A DNA stretch of 64,000 nucleotides, from NCBI RefSeq assembly GCF_005670685.2, contig NZ_CP062008.1, forward strand, positions 2,728,001 through 2,792,000, read 5' to 3'. Within the stretch, counting starts at the first letter, position 1; each line of letters opens with the position of its first letter. This stretch comes from Mycolicibacterium mucogenicum DSM 44124 (lineage in GTDB: Bacteria > Actinomycetota > Actinomycetes > Mycobacteriales > Mycobacteriaceae). The position numbers were made by a program, and so were the translations under genes. The notes below the pieces were generated by a model, which worked only from the letters and a program-made list of their open reading frames with translations, searched no databases and had not been told where the DNA came from. Shown piece after piece: positions 10,257-19,982 of this stretch.

Positions 10257-13067
10257 GTGATGGCCGAGGTTCCGAACGCTCCCGACACCACGCTGCTGCC
10301 GATCGGATCGGTTCAGCGCACCGAACTGGGCCGTGAGGCCACCGAACCCATGCGCGAAGACATCCGGCTGCTCGGCGCCATTCTCGGTGACACGGTGCGC
10401 GAGCAGAACGGTGACGCCGTCTTCGACCTCGTGGAGCGGGCGCGGGTCGGATCGTTCCGCGTGCGTCGTTCCGAGATCGACCGGGCGGAGCTCGCAGCGT
10501 TGTTCTCCGGCATCGACATTCATCAGGCCATCCCGGTGATCAGGGCATTCACGCATTTCGCGCTGCTGGCCAACGTCGCCGAGGACATTCACCGCGAACG
10601 GCGGCGCGCGGTGCACGTGGCAGCGGGGGAGTCGCCGCAGGACAGCAGCCTGGCCGCGACGTACCGCAAGCTGGACGAAGCCGGGGGATTGGACGGTGCC
10701 ACGGTCGCCGACGCGCTGCGCGGTGCGCTGGTCTCGCCGGTGATCACCGCCCATCCCACCGAAACCCGGCGGCGCACCATCTTCGACACCCAGAACCGGA
10801 TCACGGACCTGATGCGGCTGCGGTTGCACGGGCACAGCCTGACGCGCGACGACCGCGACATCGAGACCGAGCTGCGCCGGCACATCCTCACGCTGTGGCA
10901 GACGGCGCTGATCCGCTTGTCGCGGTTGAAGATTCAAGACGAGATCGCCACCGGGCTGCGTTACTACCCGGCTGCGTTCTTCGACGTCATCCCACGCGTC
11001 AACGCGGAGGTGCGCGGCGCGCTGCAGGCCCGCTGGCCGGGTGAGCCGCTGCTGGAGACGCCGATCCTGCGGCCCGGTTCATGGATCGGCGGTGACCGCG
11101 ACGGCAATCCCAACGTCACCGCCGACGTGGTACGCCTGGCCACCGGCAGTGCGGCCTACACCGCATTCGACCGCTACTTCGCCGAACTCCTTGCGCTGGA
11201 ACACGAATTGTCGATGTCGGCGCGGCTGGTCCGCGTCAGCGATGCGCTGCAGGAGTTGGCCGACCAGCATCCCGAACCGGCCCACGCCGACGAACCGTAC
11301 CGCCAGGCGCTGCACGTGCTGCGCGGGCGCCTGACGGCCACCGCCGCCGAGATTCTCGACCGGCAGCCCGAGCACGAGCTGGACCTCGGCCTGCCGCCGT
11401 ACGCCACGCCCGCCGAACTGCTCGCCGACCTGGACGTCATCGACGCCTCGTTGCGCGCCGGCGGCACCAGCGTGCTGGCCGACGACCGGCTGGCCCGGTT
11501 GCGAGAGTCGGTGCGCGTCTTCGGGTTCCATCTGTGTGGCCTGGACTTGCGCCAGAACTCCGAAGTGCACGAGCAGGTGGTGGCTGAGCTGTTGGCCTGG
11601 GCCGGTGTGCACCCCGACTACGCCTCGCTGCCGGAGGACGAGCGGGTCGCCGTCCTGGTCGAGGAGCTGTCCACGCGGCGGCCGCTGGTGGGGCGCGACG
11701 CCCAGCTGTCGGAACTGGCGCGCAAGGAACTGGACATCGTCGCGGCGGCTGCCCGGGCCGTCGAGGTGTTCGGGTCCGAGGCCGTCCCCAACTACATCAT
11801 CTCGATGTGTCAGTCGGTATCCGATCTCCTCGAGGCGGGAGTGCTGCTCAAAGAGGCCGGCCTGCTCGATGCCGCGGGGCCCGAGCCGTACAGCCCGGTC
11901 GGCATCGTGCCCTTGTTCGAGACCATTGACGACCTGCAACGCGGGTCGGCCATTCTGGAAGCGGCCCTTGCCATTCCGCTGTACCGGTCGATCGTCACCG
12001 CCCGCGGCGACCACCAGGAGGTCATGCTCGGCTACTCCGACTCCAACAAGGACGGCGGGTACCTGGCGGCCAACTGGGCGCTGTACCGCGCCGAGCTCGA
12101 TCTCGTGGAATCGGCGCGCAAGACCGGAATCCGGCTGCGGCTGTTCCATGGCCGCGGCGGCACCGTCGGCCGCGGTGGTGGCCCGAGCTACGACGCGATC
12201 CTCGCCCAGCCGCCCGGTGCGGTCCGGGGCTCGCTGCGGATCACCGAGCAGGGTGAGGTGATCGCCGCCAAGTACGCCGAACCGCATGCCGCACATCGGA
12301 ATCTGGAGACCCTGCTGGCCGCGACCCTCGAATCGACCCTGCTCGACGTCGAAGGGCTCGGCGACGCCGCGGCACCCGCTTACGACGTGCTCGACGATCT
12401 CGCCGCCCGCGCGCAACGGGCCTACAGCGAATTGGTGCACGAGACACCGGGATTCGTCGAGTACTTCAAGGCGTCGACGCCCGTCAGCGAGATCGGTGCG
12501 CTCAACATCGGCAGCCGCCCGACGTCCCGCAAGCCGACCACGTCGATCGCCGATCTGCGGGCCATCCCGTGGGTGCTGGCCTGGAGCCAGTCGCGCGTCA
12601 TGCTGCCCGGCTGGTACGGCACCGGGACCGCGTTCGAGGAATTCATCGACAACACCGACGGCGGCCTCGAGGTGCTGCAGGACCTGTACGCGAAGTGGCC
12701 GTTCTTCCGGACCGTGCTGTCCAACATGGCGCAGGTGCTCGCCAAGTCGGATCTGGGCCTGGCGGCGCGGTATTCGGAGCTCGTGGACGACGAGGCCCTG
12801 CGCCACCGGGTGTTCGACAAGATCGCTGCCGAACATGAGCGGACCATCCGGATGCACGCCCTGATCACCGGCCACGACGACCTGCTCGCCGACAACCCGG
12901 CCCTCGCACGGTCGGTGTTCAACCGGTTCCCGTACCTGGAGCCGCTCAACCACCTCCAGGTCGAGCTGCTGCGCCGCTACCGCTCGGGCGACGACGCCGA
13001 ACTCGTGCAGCGCGGCATTCTCCTGACCATGAGTGGGTTGGCCACCGCGCTGCGCAACAGCGGGTAG
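10257..13067 (+). CDS. ppc: Phosphoenolpyruvate carboxylase
   Basis: Anaplerotic enzyme carboxylating PEP to oxaloacetate. At 936 residues it is of family length. Signature elements are [10 protein letters not shown] with the catalytic His near 166, [15 protein letters not shown] near 278-292, and the flexible [14 protein letters not shown] loop near 630-643. The start is GTG 10257 or the adjacent ATG 10260. This gene is present in fast-growing mycobacteria; as I recall it is absent from M. tuberculosis. It converges on the minus-strand small-gene cluster. Confidence 0.97.
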   Translation: MMAEVPNAPDTTLLPIGSVQRTELGREATEPMREDIRLLGAILGDTVREQNGDAVFDLVERARVGSFRVRRSEIDRAELAALFSGIDIHQAIPVIRAFTHFALLANVAEDIHRERRRAVHVAAGESPQDSSLAATYRKLDEAGGLDGATVADALRGALVSPVITAHPTETRRRTIFDTQNRITDLMRLRLHGHSLTRDDRDIETELRRHILTLWQTALIRLSRLKIQDEIATGLRYYPAAFFDVIPRVNAEVRGALQARWPGEPLLETPILRPGSWIGGDRDGNPNVTADVVRLATGSAAYTAFDRYFAELLALEHELSMSARLVRVSDALQELADQHPEPAHADEPYRQALHVLRGRLTATAAEILDRQPEHELDLGLPPYATPAELLADLDVIDASLRAGGTSVLADDRLARLRESVRVFGFHLCGLDLRQNSEVHEQVVAELLAWAGVHPDYASLPEDERVAVLVEELSTRRPLVGRDAQLSELARKELDIVAAAARAVEVFGSEAVPNYIISMCQSVSDLLEAGVLLKEAGLLDAAGPEPYSPVGIVPLFETIDDLQRGSAILEAALAIPLYRSIVTARGDHQEVMLGYSDSNKDGGYLAANWALYRAELDLVESARKTGIRLRLFHGRGGTVGRGGGPSYDAILAQPPGAVRGSLRITEQGEVIAAKYAEPHAAHRNLETLLAATLESTLLDVEGLGDAAAPAYDVLDDLAARAQRAYSELVHETPGFVEYFKASTPVSEIGALNIGSRPTSRKPTTSIADLRAIPWVLAWSQSRVMLPGWYGTGTAFEEFIDNTDGGLEVLQDLYAKWPFFRTVLSNMAQVLAKSDLGLAARYSELVDDEALRHRVFDKIAAEHERTIRMHALITGHDDLLADNPALARSVFNRFPYLEPLNHLQVELLRRYRSGDDAELVQRGILLTMSGLATALRNSG

Positions 13068-13086
13068 CGGCGATTTTGGCCCGCCG

Positions 13087-13254
13087 TTAGACGAACGGCG
13101 TCGAGCCGTGGTGGGCGGCGCGCGCCGGCCGGCTTGCCCGGCTTTTGACAAGCAGGAGAACGCTCTTTTTCATCAACATCGCCCCGAGGGCGATGAGTAA
13201 GACGATGGCTGCGATCGCGACGACGACGATCAAAGCCTGGGTGCTGATGATCAT
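13087..13254 (-). CDS. 55-residue single-span membrane protein
   Basis: Begins MIISTQALIVVVAIAAIVLL, a membrane helix of about 20 residues, followed by KKSVLLLVKSRASRPAR and a polar basic end. ATG 13254 is preceded by an AAGAAG stretch. It ends 19 nt from the convergent ppc stop. It is the last of five small minus-strand genes of similar character. The function is unknown. Confidence 0.5.
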   Translation of the reverse strand: MIISTQALIVVVAIAAIVLLIALGAMLMKKSVLLLVKSRASRPARAAHHGSTPFV

Positions 13255-13320
13255 GCTGGCTTCTTGGAGTGGTTGAGTAGGATACCTAGGTGTAGGTCGA
13301 TCGGACTTGAGCCATGGTTG

Positions 13321-13521
13321 TCACGAACTGGGCTGGGGCACAACACAGTTCGTGACCTTCGGATTGACACCCAGGTAGTTCAGTGGTCCTGCGATCACGG
13401 TGACCGCGATGGTCCCCACGCTGGCGCAGTTCTGTTCGGCGTGGGTGAAGAAGCCGCGTTGGCCGGTGGCGAAGGCGCCGATGACCAGCCATACGACTAC
13501 CAATAGCCCTGCGTATCGCAT
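13321..13521 (-). CDS. Small exported protein with signal peptide and two cysteines
   Basis: A 66-residue protein (MRYAGLLVVVWLVIGAFATG start) with an N-terminal signal or anchor, then NCASVGTIAVTVIAGPLNYLG and a second Cys in VTNCVVP. ATG 13521 has a clear AGGAGA site, which favours it over the longer frame from 13540. It resembles a short mycobacterial family I recall only as hypothetical. The two cysteines probably pair outside the membrane. Confidence 0.65.
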   Translation of the reverse strand: MRYAGLLVVVWLVIGAFATGQRGFFTHAEQNCASVGTIAVTVIAGPLNYLGVNPKVTNCVVPQPSS

Positions 13522-13566
13522 GATGTTTCTCCTCTGACATTCGGCCGGGTGGCTGCGGGGAGTTGC

Positions 13567-13589
13567 ATCACTTGGCAGCGGTAAGTGAT
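13567..13589. repeat. 7-bp inverted repeat upstream of small exported gene
   Basis: ATCACTT and AAGTGAT flank a 9-nt centre about 46-68 nt upstream of the start at 13521. It could be an operator or part of a structured leader; nothing else supports a choice. Confidence 0.35.
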
Positions 13590-13615
13590 TGCGCCGTGCC
13601 CACGCCGCGGTGAAT

Positions 13616-13634
13616 CACGTCTCGGCGAGACGTG
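13616..13634 (-). terminator. Hairpin after the DUF6131 gene
   Basis: Perfect 8-bp stem CACGTCTC / GAGACGTG with a GGC loop, just past the stop of the minus-strand DUF6131 gene at 13648. There is no T-run. Confidence 0.45.
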
Positions 13635-13647
13635 TTGCCGGCCAGTG

Positions 13648-13806
13648 CTAGTAGTAGTGGCGGCGGCCGAATGCGGGGCGTCCCATCCGTCCCATGGCCA
13701 TCAGTACCAAGCCGATGACGAGAAGGACGACTCCGATGGGCACCAGGGGCAGGTTGGTGTTGAGCAGCATGCCGGCGATGATGAGGACGATTCCGGCGAC
13801 GATCAT
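13648..13806 (-). CDS. DUF6131 family small membrane protein
   Basis: A 52-residue protein with two hydrophobic helices (IVAGIVLIIAGMLL and PIGVVLLVIGLVLM) and a basic aromatic tail (GRRHYY). This matches the short DUF6131 family frequent in mycobacteria. The start ATG 13806 has a GAGG site. Its role is unknown. It lies in a run of small minus-strand genes together with a CsbD-like stress protein. Confidence 0.65.
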   Translation of the reverse strand: MIVAGIVLIIAGMLLNTNLPLVPIGVVLLVIGLVLMAMGRMGRPAFGRRHYY

Positions 13807-13851
13807 GGCGTCTACCTCGTTTCGATGCCGATGTGGTTGGGGGATAGCTGG

Positions 13852-14025
13852 TTAGGGTTTGAAAGCGTTTTTGATGTTGGAGCCGGCCTGTTTGGCGTTG
13901 CCTTTGAACTGATCGACCCGGCCTTCGGTGCGCAACCGGGTGTTGCCGGTGCTCTGGCCGATGAACTTCTTCAAGGCGCCTTTGGCGGCCTCGGCCTTGT
14001 TGGCCATGGTCCTGGTGATGCTCAT
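13852..14025 (-). CDS. CsbD-like small stress protein
   Basis: A 57-residue hydrophilic, Lys/Ala/Gly-rich protein with the repeat-like pattern KAEAAKGALKKFIGQSTGN and GRVDQFKGNAKQAG that characterises the CsbD family. Such proteins are induced by general stress in many bacteria; the molecular role is not known. AAGGAAGG precedes ATG 14025. It is probably co-transcribed with the membrane-protein gene that ends at 14093. Confidence 0.7.
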   Translation of the reverse strand: MSITRTMANKAEAAKGALKKFIGQSTGNTRLRTEGRVDQFKGNAKQAGSNIKNAFKP

Positions 14026-14092
14026 TGGCTGTCGCCTTCCTTCTTTTGGTTACGCCGCGACTGCGGCTGACGCTTGTGATCGCAGGCGGGTG

Positions 14093-14545
14093 TTACCGCG
14101 GCCTGTAGGCATGCGCGGTGCCCGCAGGTCGCAGACCGCGCGTCCAGCGCTGGAGCAAGGGAAACCTGCTGTGCCCCGAGGTCGTTCGCTGGCGCTTCAC
14201 CGGTGATCCGGTGGTGGTGTCGGCTGGCTGATGCTCGAGCCGTTGATCGCGCTCCTGGTTGAGCAACGCCGTTTCACGTTGCGAATCCTTGAGCTGGTGT
14301 CGGGCATCTCGCCCGCGCCCAGCGGTACGCTGTGCGCCTGCCAGCAACACGGCAAGACCCAGCATCGCCACTGCGCCGACCGCGATCCCGGCCAGGAACA
14401 CCGCGCCGGTCGACCCTGTGACGTGATAGCCCAGGAGCGAGAAGTTCTCGGTCAGCGGGTGGGCGGCTCCCGAGTTGGTGAGCACGCCGGCGAATCCTGC
14501 GATCATCGCCATGAGCAGTACGACTAGTCCAATGATGACGATCAT
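14093..14545 (-). CDS. Two-span membrane protein with hydrophilic tail
   Basis: A 150-residue protein: membrane helices at about 1-22 (MIVIIGLVVLLMAMIAGFAG) and 43-70 (GAVFLAGIAVGAVAMLGLAV), separated by an outer loop, then a charged tail with a coiled-coil-like stretch (RHQLKDSQRETALLNQERDQR). ATG 14545 has GAGGTG upstream and a near-consensus promoter. It heads the small stress-gene cluster. The function is unknown. Confidence 0.6.
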   Translation of the reverse strand: MIVIIGLVVLLMAMIAGFAGVLTNSGAAHPLTENFSLLGYHVTGSTGAVFLAGIAVGAVAMLGLAVLLAGAQRTAGRGRDARHQLKDSQRETALLNQERDQRLEHQPADTTTGSPVKRQRTTSGHSRFPLLQRWTRGLRPAGTAHAYRPR

Positions 14546-14574
14546 GGTGGCACCTCTAATACTGCTAGAAGTCC

Positions 14575-14603
14575 AGTACACGCCCCATTTTCCCTGCTGT
14601 CAA
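14575..14603 (-). promoter_or_regulatory. Sigma-A-type promoter of the small-gene cluster
   Basis: On the minus strand, TTGACA (14603-14598) is followed after 17 nt by TGTACT (14580-14575), about 30 nt before ATG 14545. The -35 is perfect consensus and the spacing is ideal. Confidence 0.7.
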
Positions 14604-14626
14604 CAGTGTAGAGCTACAGCATCGAC

Positions 14627-14881
14627 CTACATTGTCGCGAAGGGCTGACCGGCCTCTTCGGTGATGCGGTAGCGGGCGCGAGGGTGGAAGTGCAGACCGC
14701 GGCGGCGAGCGTCGGCAACAGCGACCAGTTCATCTCCGAGAACTGCGGCGCAACGAGCGGTTCGTGGCGCGCCGCACCCCATTTGCCGGCGGCGCAGTTC
14801 GTCAGCCGACCGGGTGCTCGGCGATGGTGGGACGCTGTGAAACGCCCAATCAATTTGCGGGACTGTCACTTTCGCTGTCAC
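14627..14881 (-). CDS. Possible short protein downstream of the HNH gene
   Basis: A frame of up to 84 residues whose C-terminal half (GDELVAVADARRRGLHFHPRARYRI) looks protein-like. The likely true start is an internal ATG giving about 51 residues (MGCGAPRTARC...). Third-position GC is only moderate and no family is recognised. It follows the DUF222-HNH gene and overlaps its end. A non-coding reading is equally possible. Confidence 0.3.
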   Translation of the reverse strand: MTAKVTVPQIDWAFHSVPPSPSTRSADELRRRQMGCGAPRTARCAAVLGDELVAVADARRRGLHFHPRARYRITEEAGQPFATM

Positions 14882-16244
14882 CTTCGCCTTCGGCGGGGTA
14901 GAGCTGCGGGTGCCAGTATTGGTTGGTTCTTGGTTGGTCGACGTCGAGTAGTTGTGGTGGGGTCCAGTGGGCTCTGCCGTTTTTCATGGTGGTGGTCCAG
15001 CCGCCGGTGTCGGCGAGGCGGTTGTCGCAGCCGCACGCCAAGGCGAGATTGGTGATGTCGGTGGGTCCGTCGTCACGCCAGTCGGTATTCACGTGGTGAG
15101 CTTGGGAGCGCGAGGCGGGGGCGGTGCAGTTGGGGCGGGTGCAGCCGCGGTCGCGGCCGAACAGTGCCAGCCGCTGTCCCAGTGATGCGGTGCGGCGGCT
15201 GCGGCCCAGGTACAGGGGGACGTTGGTGTGCTTGTCGAACACGAGCAGATACGGTTGGGCGCTGCGGGCGGCCATCCGGATCAGGTCAGGGATGGGCAGT
15301 TTGGAGCCGGTGTGGGTGAGGGCCAGCCCGGTACCGTGTTCGAGTTCTTGCAGGGTGGTGGTGACCACGATGGTGACGGGTATGCCGTTGTGATGGCCGA
15401 GGTCGGTGCCGAGGGTGATCCGGCCCATTGCGGTGAGGGCGTCGTGGTTGCGTTGTTCGGCGCTGCGGGTGTCGTTGTCGATCTGGGCCTGAGTGGGTGT
15501 GCCCGACTGACATGGTGTGGGGTCGGCGGGGTTGCACATGCCGGGGGCGCCGAGTTTGGCCTGGACTGCTTCGAGGGTGGCGCGCGCTTCGGGGTCGAGC
15601 CAGCCCTGCACCTTGGACATTCCGTCGGGTTGCTGCTTGCCGATTCGGAAGCTGCGTTTGCGGGCGCGTTCGGCGTCATCGGGTAGTGGCCCGTCCTGGT
15701 CGAGCAGGTACAACTGCAGATCGGCGGCCGCTTTGAGTTCTTCGGGGGTTTGACCTGCGGCGGCGTTGGTGATCAGCGTTTCTTCGCATTGGCTGCGGGT
15801 GGTGGTGTCCACCCAGGCGGGCAGGTTCTTGACGAACGTGTTCATGATCGCGATGTGTTCGGCGCCGATCGCGCCCGCGGCTTGGGCTGCGGCGATGTGT
15901 TCGTACGCCGGTGCCAGCGTCTCGCCGGTGACAGCGGTGCGTGGGCCCAGATCGGCCATGTCGCGGACGCGTCGCCGGGCCTCATCTGCGGAGATGTGAA
16001 GGCGGATGGTCAGGGCGTCGGCCCAACTCTTCGCTCCGATCTCGCGCGGCGTGGTTTGCCCTTGAAGGCCCGCCAGAAGTGCGTGGTCGGCGACCGGCAT
16101 GCGGCGCGCGAGCACTTCCCGGCGCGACAGCAGTTCGAGTTGATCAGTGACCGATAGGCCGCTGTAGTCGAACTCGTTGATCTCGGTGACCGCATTCTCC
16201 AGCGCCGCATGAGCGGCGAAGACGGTGGCGCGGTCCGTGGCCAT
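14850..16244 (-). CDS. DUF222 / HNH endonuclease-domain protein (13E12 repeat family)
   Basis: A 464-residue protein with an N-terminal DUF222 region (about 20-320) and a C-terminal HNH nuclease motif near 375-425 (GCTRPNCT, QAHHVNTDW, NLALACGCDN). It belongs to the mycobacterial 13E12 family, copies of which serve as phage attachment loci in M. tuberculosis. The molecular role is unproven; DNA cleavage is inferred from the HNH residues. ATG 16244 is apparently leaderless (TAGTGT 6 nt upstream). A LexA-like box overlaps that promoter, so SOS induction is likely. Confidence 0.88.
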   Translation of the reverse strand: MATDRATVFAAHAALENAVTEINEFDYSGLSVTDQLELLSRREVLARRMPVADHALLAGLQGQTTPREIGAKSWADALTIRLHISADEARRRVRDMADLGPRTAVTGETLAPAYEHIAAAQAAGAIGAEHIAIMNTFVKNLPAWVDTTTRSQCEETLITNAAAGQTPEELKAAADLQLYLLDQDGPLPDDAERARKRSFRIGKQQPDGMSKVQGWLDPEARATLEAVQAKLGAPGMCNPADPTPCQSGTPTQAQIDNDTRSAEQRNHDALTAMGRITLGTDLGHHNGIPVTIVVTTTLQELEHGTGLALTHTGSKLPIPDLIRMAARSAQPYLLVFDKHTNVPLYLGRSRRTASLGQRLALFGRDRGCTRPNCTAPASRSQAHHVNTDWRDDGPTDITNLALACGCDNRLADTGGWTTTMKNGRAHWTPPQLLDVDQPRTNQYWHPQLYPAEGEGDSESDSPAN

Positions 16245-16246
16245 AT

Positions 16247-16262
16247 TCGAACACTAGTGCGA
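16247..16262 (-). promoter_or_regulatory. LexA (SOS) box overlapping the leaderless -10 of the HNH gene
   Basis: TCGAACACTAGTGCGA matches the mycobacterial SOS consensus TCGAAC-N4-GTTCGA at 11 of 12 fixed positions. It covers the -10 hexamer TAGTGT (16256-16251, minus strand), so bound LexA would block the polymerase. Confidence 0.65.
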
Positions 16263-16416
16263 AGCGCCGACAAGAACCTGCGGGAAATGTGGCGCTAGTT
16301 ACCTACTGTGACCAGGGAAAACAAAGTGACCAGAGTTTTTTGGGCGGTGCGCGGATGGCAGTGGAAATCGTGGCCTAACGGCGCCTTGGGATGCCGTTGG
16401 GTAGGCAGCAGGTGCG

Positions 16417-16785
16417 CTACGGAGCCCAACCGCGAACTGACTTCAGCACGCCACGCACGGCACTCTCGGTGAGCGCGATGGGCGACAGCACTGTCTCGGC
16501 GACGCCGACGATTGCCTCGACACGCGTCACGATCGCCTCCATCCGATCGACGACCCCAAAAATGCGGGGCGCGAGTTCGTCGATCTGGGTGATGGTCTCG
16601 TTGAACCGCGACATCGTCGCGTCGAGATTGTCGGTCAGCCCGCTGAGGGTGGCCAGCGTGCCTTCCATGTCGACGAGCAATGCATCGACCTGGGAGACGG
16701 TGACATCGGCGTTCAGCGCCGCCTGCGTGAGCGTCCGGATCCGGCCGCCGACCGGACGGGTCCGCCCATCGCCTTTGTCGACCAT
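16417..16785 (-). CDS. Small coiled-coil protein of the zwf operon (Rv1444c-like)
   Basis: A 122-residue protein, probably helical: repeated hydrophobic spacing through VSQVDALLVDMEGTLATLSGL and FNETITQIDELAPRIFG. ATG 16785 starts 2 nt after the pgl stop, so it is the last gene of the tkt-tal-zwf-opcA-pgl transcript. The position matches Rv1444c of M. tuberculosis. The function is unknown; co-translation with pgl hints at a structural or regulatory link to the pathway. Confidence 0.75.
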   Translation of the reverse strand: MVDKGDGRTRPVGGRIRTLTQAALNADVTVSQVDALLVDMEGTLATLSGLTDNLDATMSRFNETITQIDELAPRIFGVVDRMEAIVTRVEAIVGVAETVLSPIALTESAVRGVLKSVRGWAP

Positions 16786-16787
16786 GG

Positions 16788-17522
16788 CTACAGCTTCGCC
16801 GCCGCGGCCGCGTCGAGCAACCACACCGTCGCCTCGGTGCCGATGGCGCCGGCTGCTGGAATGTCTTCTGGCGCAGCGCCACCGACGGCGGCCGCGACCG
16901 CGTCGGCCTTCTCGGCACCGGCCACGACCAGCCACACCTCACGGGCGCGGCGGACTGCGGGCAGCGTCAGGGTGATCCGCCGCGGCGGTGGCTTGGGGGA
17001 GTCGGTGACAGCGACGACGTACCGTGCCGTCTCGCGCACCGCGTCGGTGTGCGGGAACAGCGAATTGATGTGGCCCTCGCCGCCCATGCCCAACAGGTGC
17101 ACGTCGAATTCCGGTGTCGGCGAACCATTCCCGGCCACCTCGGCCAGCTCGCGCGCGTAGGCGGTGGCCGCGGCGTCGATGTCGTCGCCGAACTCGCCAT
17201 CGCTGGCGGCCATCGCATGCACGTTCTCCGTCGGAATGGCAACAGAATTCAGCAACGCCTCGCGCGCCTGCTTGCTGTTCCGGTCCGCGTCGTCGGCCGG
17301 CACGAAACGGTCGTCACCCCAGAACAGGTGCACCTTGGCCCAGTCGATCGGATGCCCGCCGACATGCTTGAGCAACTTGATGCCGGTTCCGCCGCCGGTC
17401 AGCACGATGTACGCCACGCCGCGGGCCTCGATGGCGCCGTTGATGGCCGTCACGAGGCGATCGCCGACCGCGGTCACCAGAGCGTCTGCGTCGGAATACT
17501 TTTCGATGATCTGTTCAGACAT
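16788..17522 (-). CDS. pgl: 6-phosphogluconolactonase
   Basis: Hydrolyses 6-phosphoglucono-1,5-lactone, the second step of the oxidative pentose phosphate route. The 244-residue protein has the sugar-phosphate motif [21 protein letters not shown] and the [13 protein letters not shown] block of the SOL/DevB family. Start ATG 17522 overlaps the end of opcA by 8 nt; the longer upstream frame lies inside opcA and is rejected. Confidence 0.95.
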   Translation of the reverse strand: MSEQIIEKYSDADALVTAVGDRLVTAINGAIEARGVAYIVLTGGGTGIKLLKHVGGHPIDWAKVHLFWGDDRFVPADDADRNSKQAREALLNSVAIPTENVHAMAASDGEFGDDIDAAATAYARELAEVAGNGSPTPEFDVHLLGMGGEGHINSLFPHTDAVRETARYVVAVTDSPKPPPRRITLTLPAVRRAREVWLVVAGAEKADAVAAAVGGAAPEDIPAAGAIGTEATVWLLDAAAAAKL

Positions 17523-18426
17523 AAACGACCTTGTCCAGGCCCACCAGGGCGCGATGGTAGATCTCGTCGGCATCGAGCCGGCGCATCTCTTCGGCGAGGC
17601 AGTCGCGAGCTTCCCTGCGCGCCAGCGGAATGTGGGCCTCCGGTCGGCCGGTGCGGGTGAGCGACGCGGTGACACCGGTCTGCGGGCGGCTCAGCGTGAT
17701 GGTCTCGCTCGGCCGGGTCAGCACGACTTTGAGATCGCCGACTGCACGTGTCACAGGACCGTCGATGCAGGCCGCCAGCCAGCCGGCCAAGATGTCCAGG
17801 GCCGGTTCGTCTTTCAGCCCCGACACCAATGCTTCGGTGATCGGTTCATACGGTGCCTGATCCAGCGCGGCGGCGAGCAGCGCCCGCCAGTAGGTCACCC
17901 GGCTCCAGGCCAGATCGGTGTCCCCGGACGTGTAGCCGGCCAGTCGGCTCTTGATGCACGCCAGCGGGTCTTCGCCGTTGGTGGCGTCGGTGATCCGGCG
18001 GATGGCCAGCTTGCCCAACGGGTCGGCCGCCGGCACCGCCGGTGCCACATCGGGCCACCAGGTGACCACCGGGGTATCCGGAAGCAGGAATGGCGTCACC
18101 ACGCTGCTGGCGTGGCCGGCCAGCGGCCCCGAAAGGCGAAGCACCACAACCTCATTGGCGCCGGCATCGCGGCCCACCCGGAGTTGGGCGTCCAGGCGGG
18201 CCTCGGTGGCAAGGCGGTCACCCGGGATCACCACGATGACGCGGCACGGGTGTTCGCGGCTGGCGGTGTTGGCCGCGTCGATAGCCTCTTCCAGCATGGC
18301 TTCGGTGTCAGGTGCCACCACCAGGGTCAGCACCCGCCCGAGGGTGATGGCGCCGCCCTCTTCGCGCAGGGCGACGATCTTCTTGTTGATCGCACCGGTA
18401 TCGGTGTCGGGCAGTTCGAGAATCAC
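17515..18426 (-). CDS. opcA: Glucose-6-phosphate dehydrogenase assembly protein OpcA
   Basis: Allosteric assembly or activating partner of Zwf in cyanobacteria and actinobacteria. GTG 18426 overlaps the zwf stop (GTGA) and gives 303 residues, the length I recall for the M. tuberculosis protein. Conserved stretches include [30 protein letters not shown] and [23 protein letters not shown] sequence. Transcription runs tkt, tal, zwf, opcA, pgl. Confidence 0.95.
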   Translation of the reverse strand: MILELPDTDTGAINKKIVALREEGGAITLGRVLTLVVAPDTEAMLEEAIDAANTASREHPCRVIVVIPGDRLATEARLDAQLRVGRDAGANEVVVLRLSGPLAGHASSVVTPFLLPDTPVVTWWPDVAPAVPAADPLGKLAIRRITDATNGEDPLACIKSRLAGYTSGDTDLAWSRVTYWRALLAAALDQAPYEPITEALVSGLKDEPALDILAGWLAACIDGPVTRAVGDLKVVLTRPSETITLSRPQTGVTASLTRTGRPEAHIPLARREARDCLAEEMRRLDADEIYHRALVGLDKVVYV

Positions 18427-19982
18427 GGCCGCCTCCATTCGCGGCCGGTACGCCGCAACATCTCGAACGCCGAATCCGGCCCCCATGTGCCTGCTTCGTA
18501 GGCCTCGGGCCGGCCGCCGGCGCGGTCCTGCGCCGCCCAATGTTCGAGCGCGGGATCCAATATCTTCCAGGACAATTCGACTTCGGCGTTGACCGGGAAC
18601 AGCGACGGTTCGCCGAGCAGGACATCGAGGATCAGTCGTTCGTAGGCTTCGGGGGAGTCCTCGGCGAACGCCGAACCGTACGAGAAGTCCATGCTGACGT
18701 CGCGCACCTCCATGAGATGCCCGGGCACCTTCGAACCGAACCGCAGGGTGATGCCTTCGTCGGGCTGCACCCGGATCACCAATGCGTTCTGCCCGAGCTC
18801 GTCGGTCATCGTCGCATCGAACGGCAGGTGCGGGGCCCGCTTGAACACCAGCGCGATCTCGGTGACCCTGCGCCCCAACCGTTTTCCGGTGCGCAGGTAG
18901 AACGGCACCCCGGCCCACCGTCGGGTGTCCACCTCGACGGTGATCGCGGCGTATGTCTCGGTGGTGGACGTCTTCGAGAAGCCTTCCTCATCGAGCAGCC
19001 CGACGACCTTCTGCCCGCCCTGCCAGCCGGCGGCGTACTGACCGCGTGCCGTGGTCTCGTCCAGCGGCTCGGCCAGGTGCGTCGCCGACAGCACCTTGAT
19101 CTTCTCGGCTTGCAGTTCATGCGGCGAGAAGTTGACCGGCTCCTCCAGCGCCGTCAGCGCGAGCAGCTGCAGGAGGTGGTTCTGAATGACGTCGCGGGCA
19201 GCGCCCACCCCGTCGTAGTAACCGCCGCGGCCACCGAGCCCGATGTCTTCGGCCATGGTGATCTGCACACTGTCGACGTAATGGGCGTTCCACACCGGCT
19301 CGAACAACTCGTTGGCGAACCGCAGGGCCAGGATGTTCTGGACGGTCTCCTTGCCCAGGTAGTGGTCGATGCGGAACACCGACGACTCCGGGAACACACT
19401 GTTGACGACCCCGTTGAGCGCTTCGGCGCTGGCCAGGTCGTGACCGAACGGCTTCTCGATGACCACCCGGCTCCAGGACCCGTCCGACTTGTTGGCCAGG
19501 CCGGACGTCGACAGCTGCTCGCACACCTGCGGGAACGCGTTCGGCGGAATCGACAGGTAGAACGCGTGATTGCCGCCGGTGCCGCGTTCCTCGTCGAGCT
19601 TGTGCAACGTGTCACGCAGCCGTTGGAACGCCGCGTCGTCGTCGAACGTGCCCTGCACGAACCGGAATCCCTCGGCCAGTCGATCCCAGACCTCCTGCCG
19701 GAACGGTGTCCGAGCATGTTGTTTGACGGCGTCGTAGACGACCTTGCCGAAATCCTCGTCGGCCCAGTCTCGCCGGGCGAACCCGACCAAGGCGAACGAC
19801 GGCGGCAAGAGACCCCGGTTGGCGAGGTCGTAGATCGCCGGCATGAGCTTCTTCCGGGCGAGATCGCCTGTGACACCGAAGATCACGACCGCGCACGGGC
19901 CGGCGATGCGGGGCATGCGCTTGTCACGCTTGTCCCGCAGCGGGTTCACCCAGTCCGTCGGCCGCCCGCTGCTGTCGCTCAT
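18423..19982 (-). CDS. zwf: Glucose-6-phosphate 1-dehydrogenase
   Basis: Oxidises glucose-6-phosphate to the lactone with NADP reduction. The 519-residue protein has the Rossmann motif [14 protein letters not shown] near 33-46 and the active-site RIDHYLGKE block near 207-215. ATG 19982 overlaps the tal stop (ATGA). The open frame extends far upstream through tal in another phase, which is a high-GC artefact. Confidence 0.98.
   Translation of the reverse strand: MSDSSGRPTDWVNPLRDKRDKRMPRIAGPCAVVIFGVTGDLARKKLMPAIYDLANRGLLPPSFALVGFARRDWADEDFGKVVYDAVKQHARTPFRQEVWDRLAEGFRFVQGTFDDDAAFQRLRDTLHKLDEERGTGGNHAFYLSIPPNAFPQVCEQLSTSGLANKSDGSWSRVVIEKPFGHDLASAEALNGVVNSVFPESSVFRIDHYLGKETVQNILALRFANELFEPVWNAHYVDSVQITMAEDIGLGGRGGYYDGVGAARDVIQNHLLQLLALTALEEPVNFSPHELQAEKIKVLSATHLAEPLDETTARGQYAAGWQGGQKVVGLLDEEGFSKTSTTETYAAITVEVDTRRWAGVPFYLRTGKRLGRRVTEIALVFKRAPHLPFDATMTDELGQNALVIRVQPDEGITLRFGSKVPGHLMEVRDVSMDFSYGSAFAEDSPEAYERLILDVLLGEPSLFPVNAEVELSWKILDPALEHWAAQDRAGGRPEAYEAGTWGPDSAFEMLRRTGREWRRP

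Noticed and set aside
11079..13151. 690-codon minus-strand open frame opposite ppc
   Set aside because: Antisense to a clear PPC protein; the composition is typical of a shadow frame in GC-rich DNA and no domain is visible.
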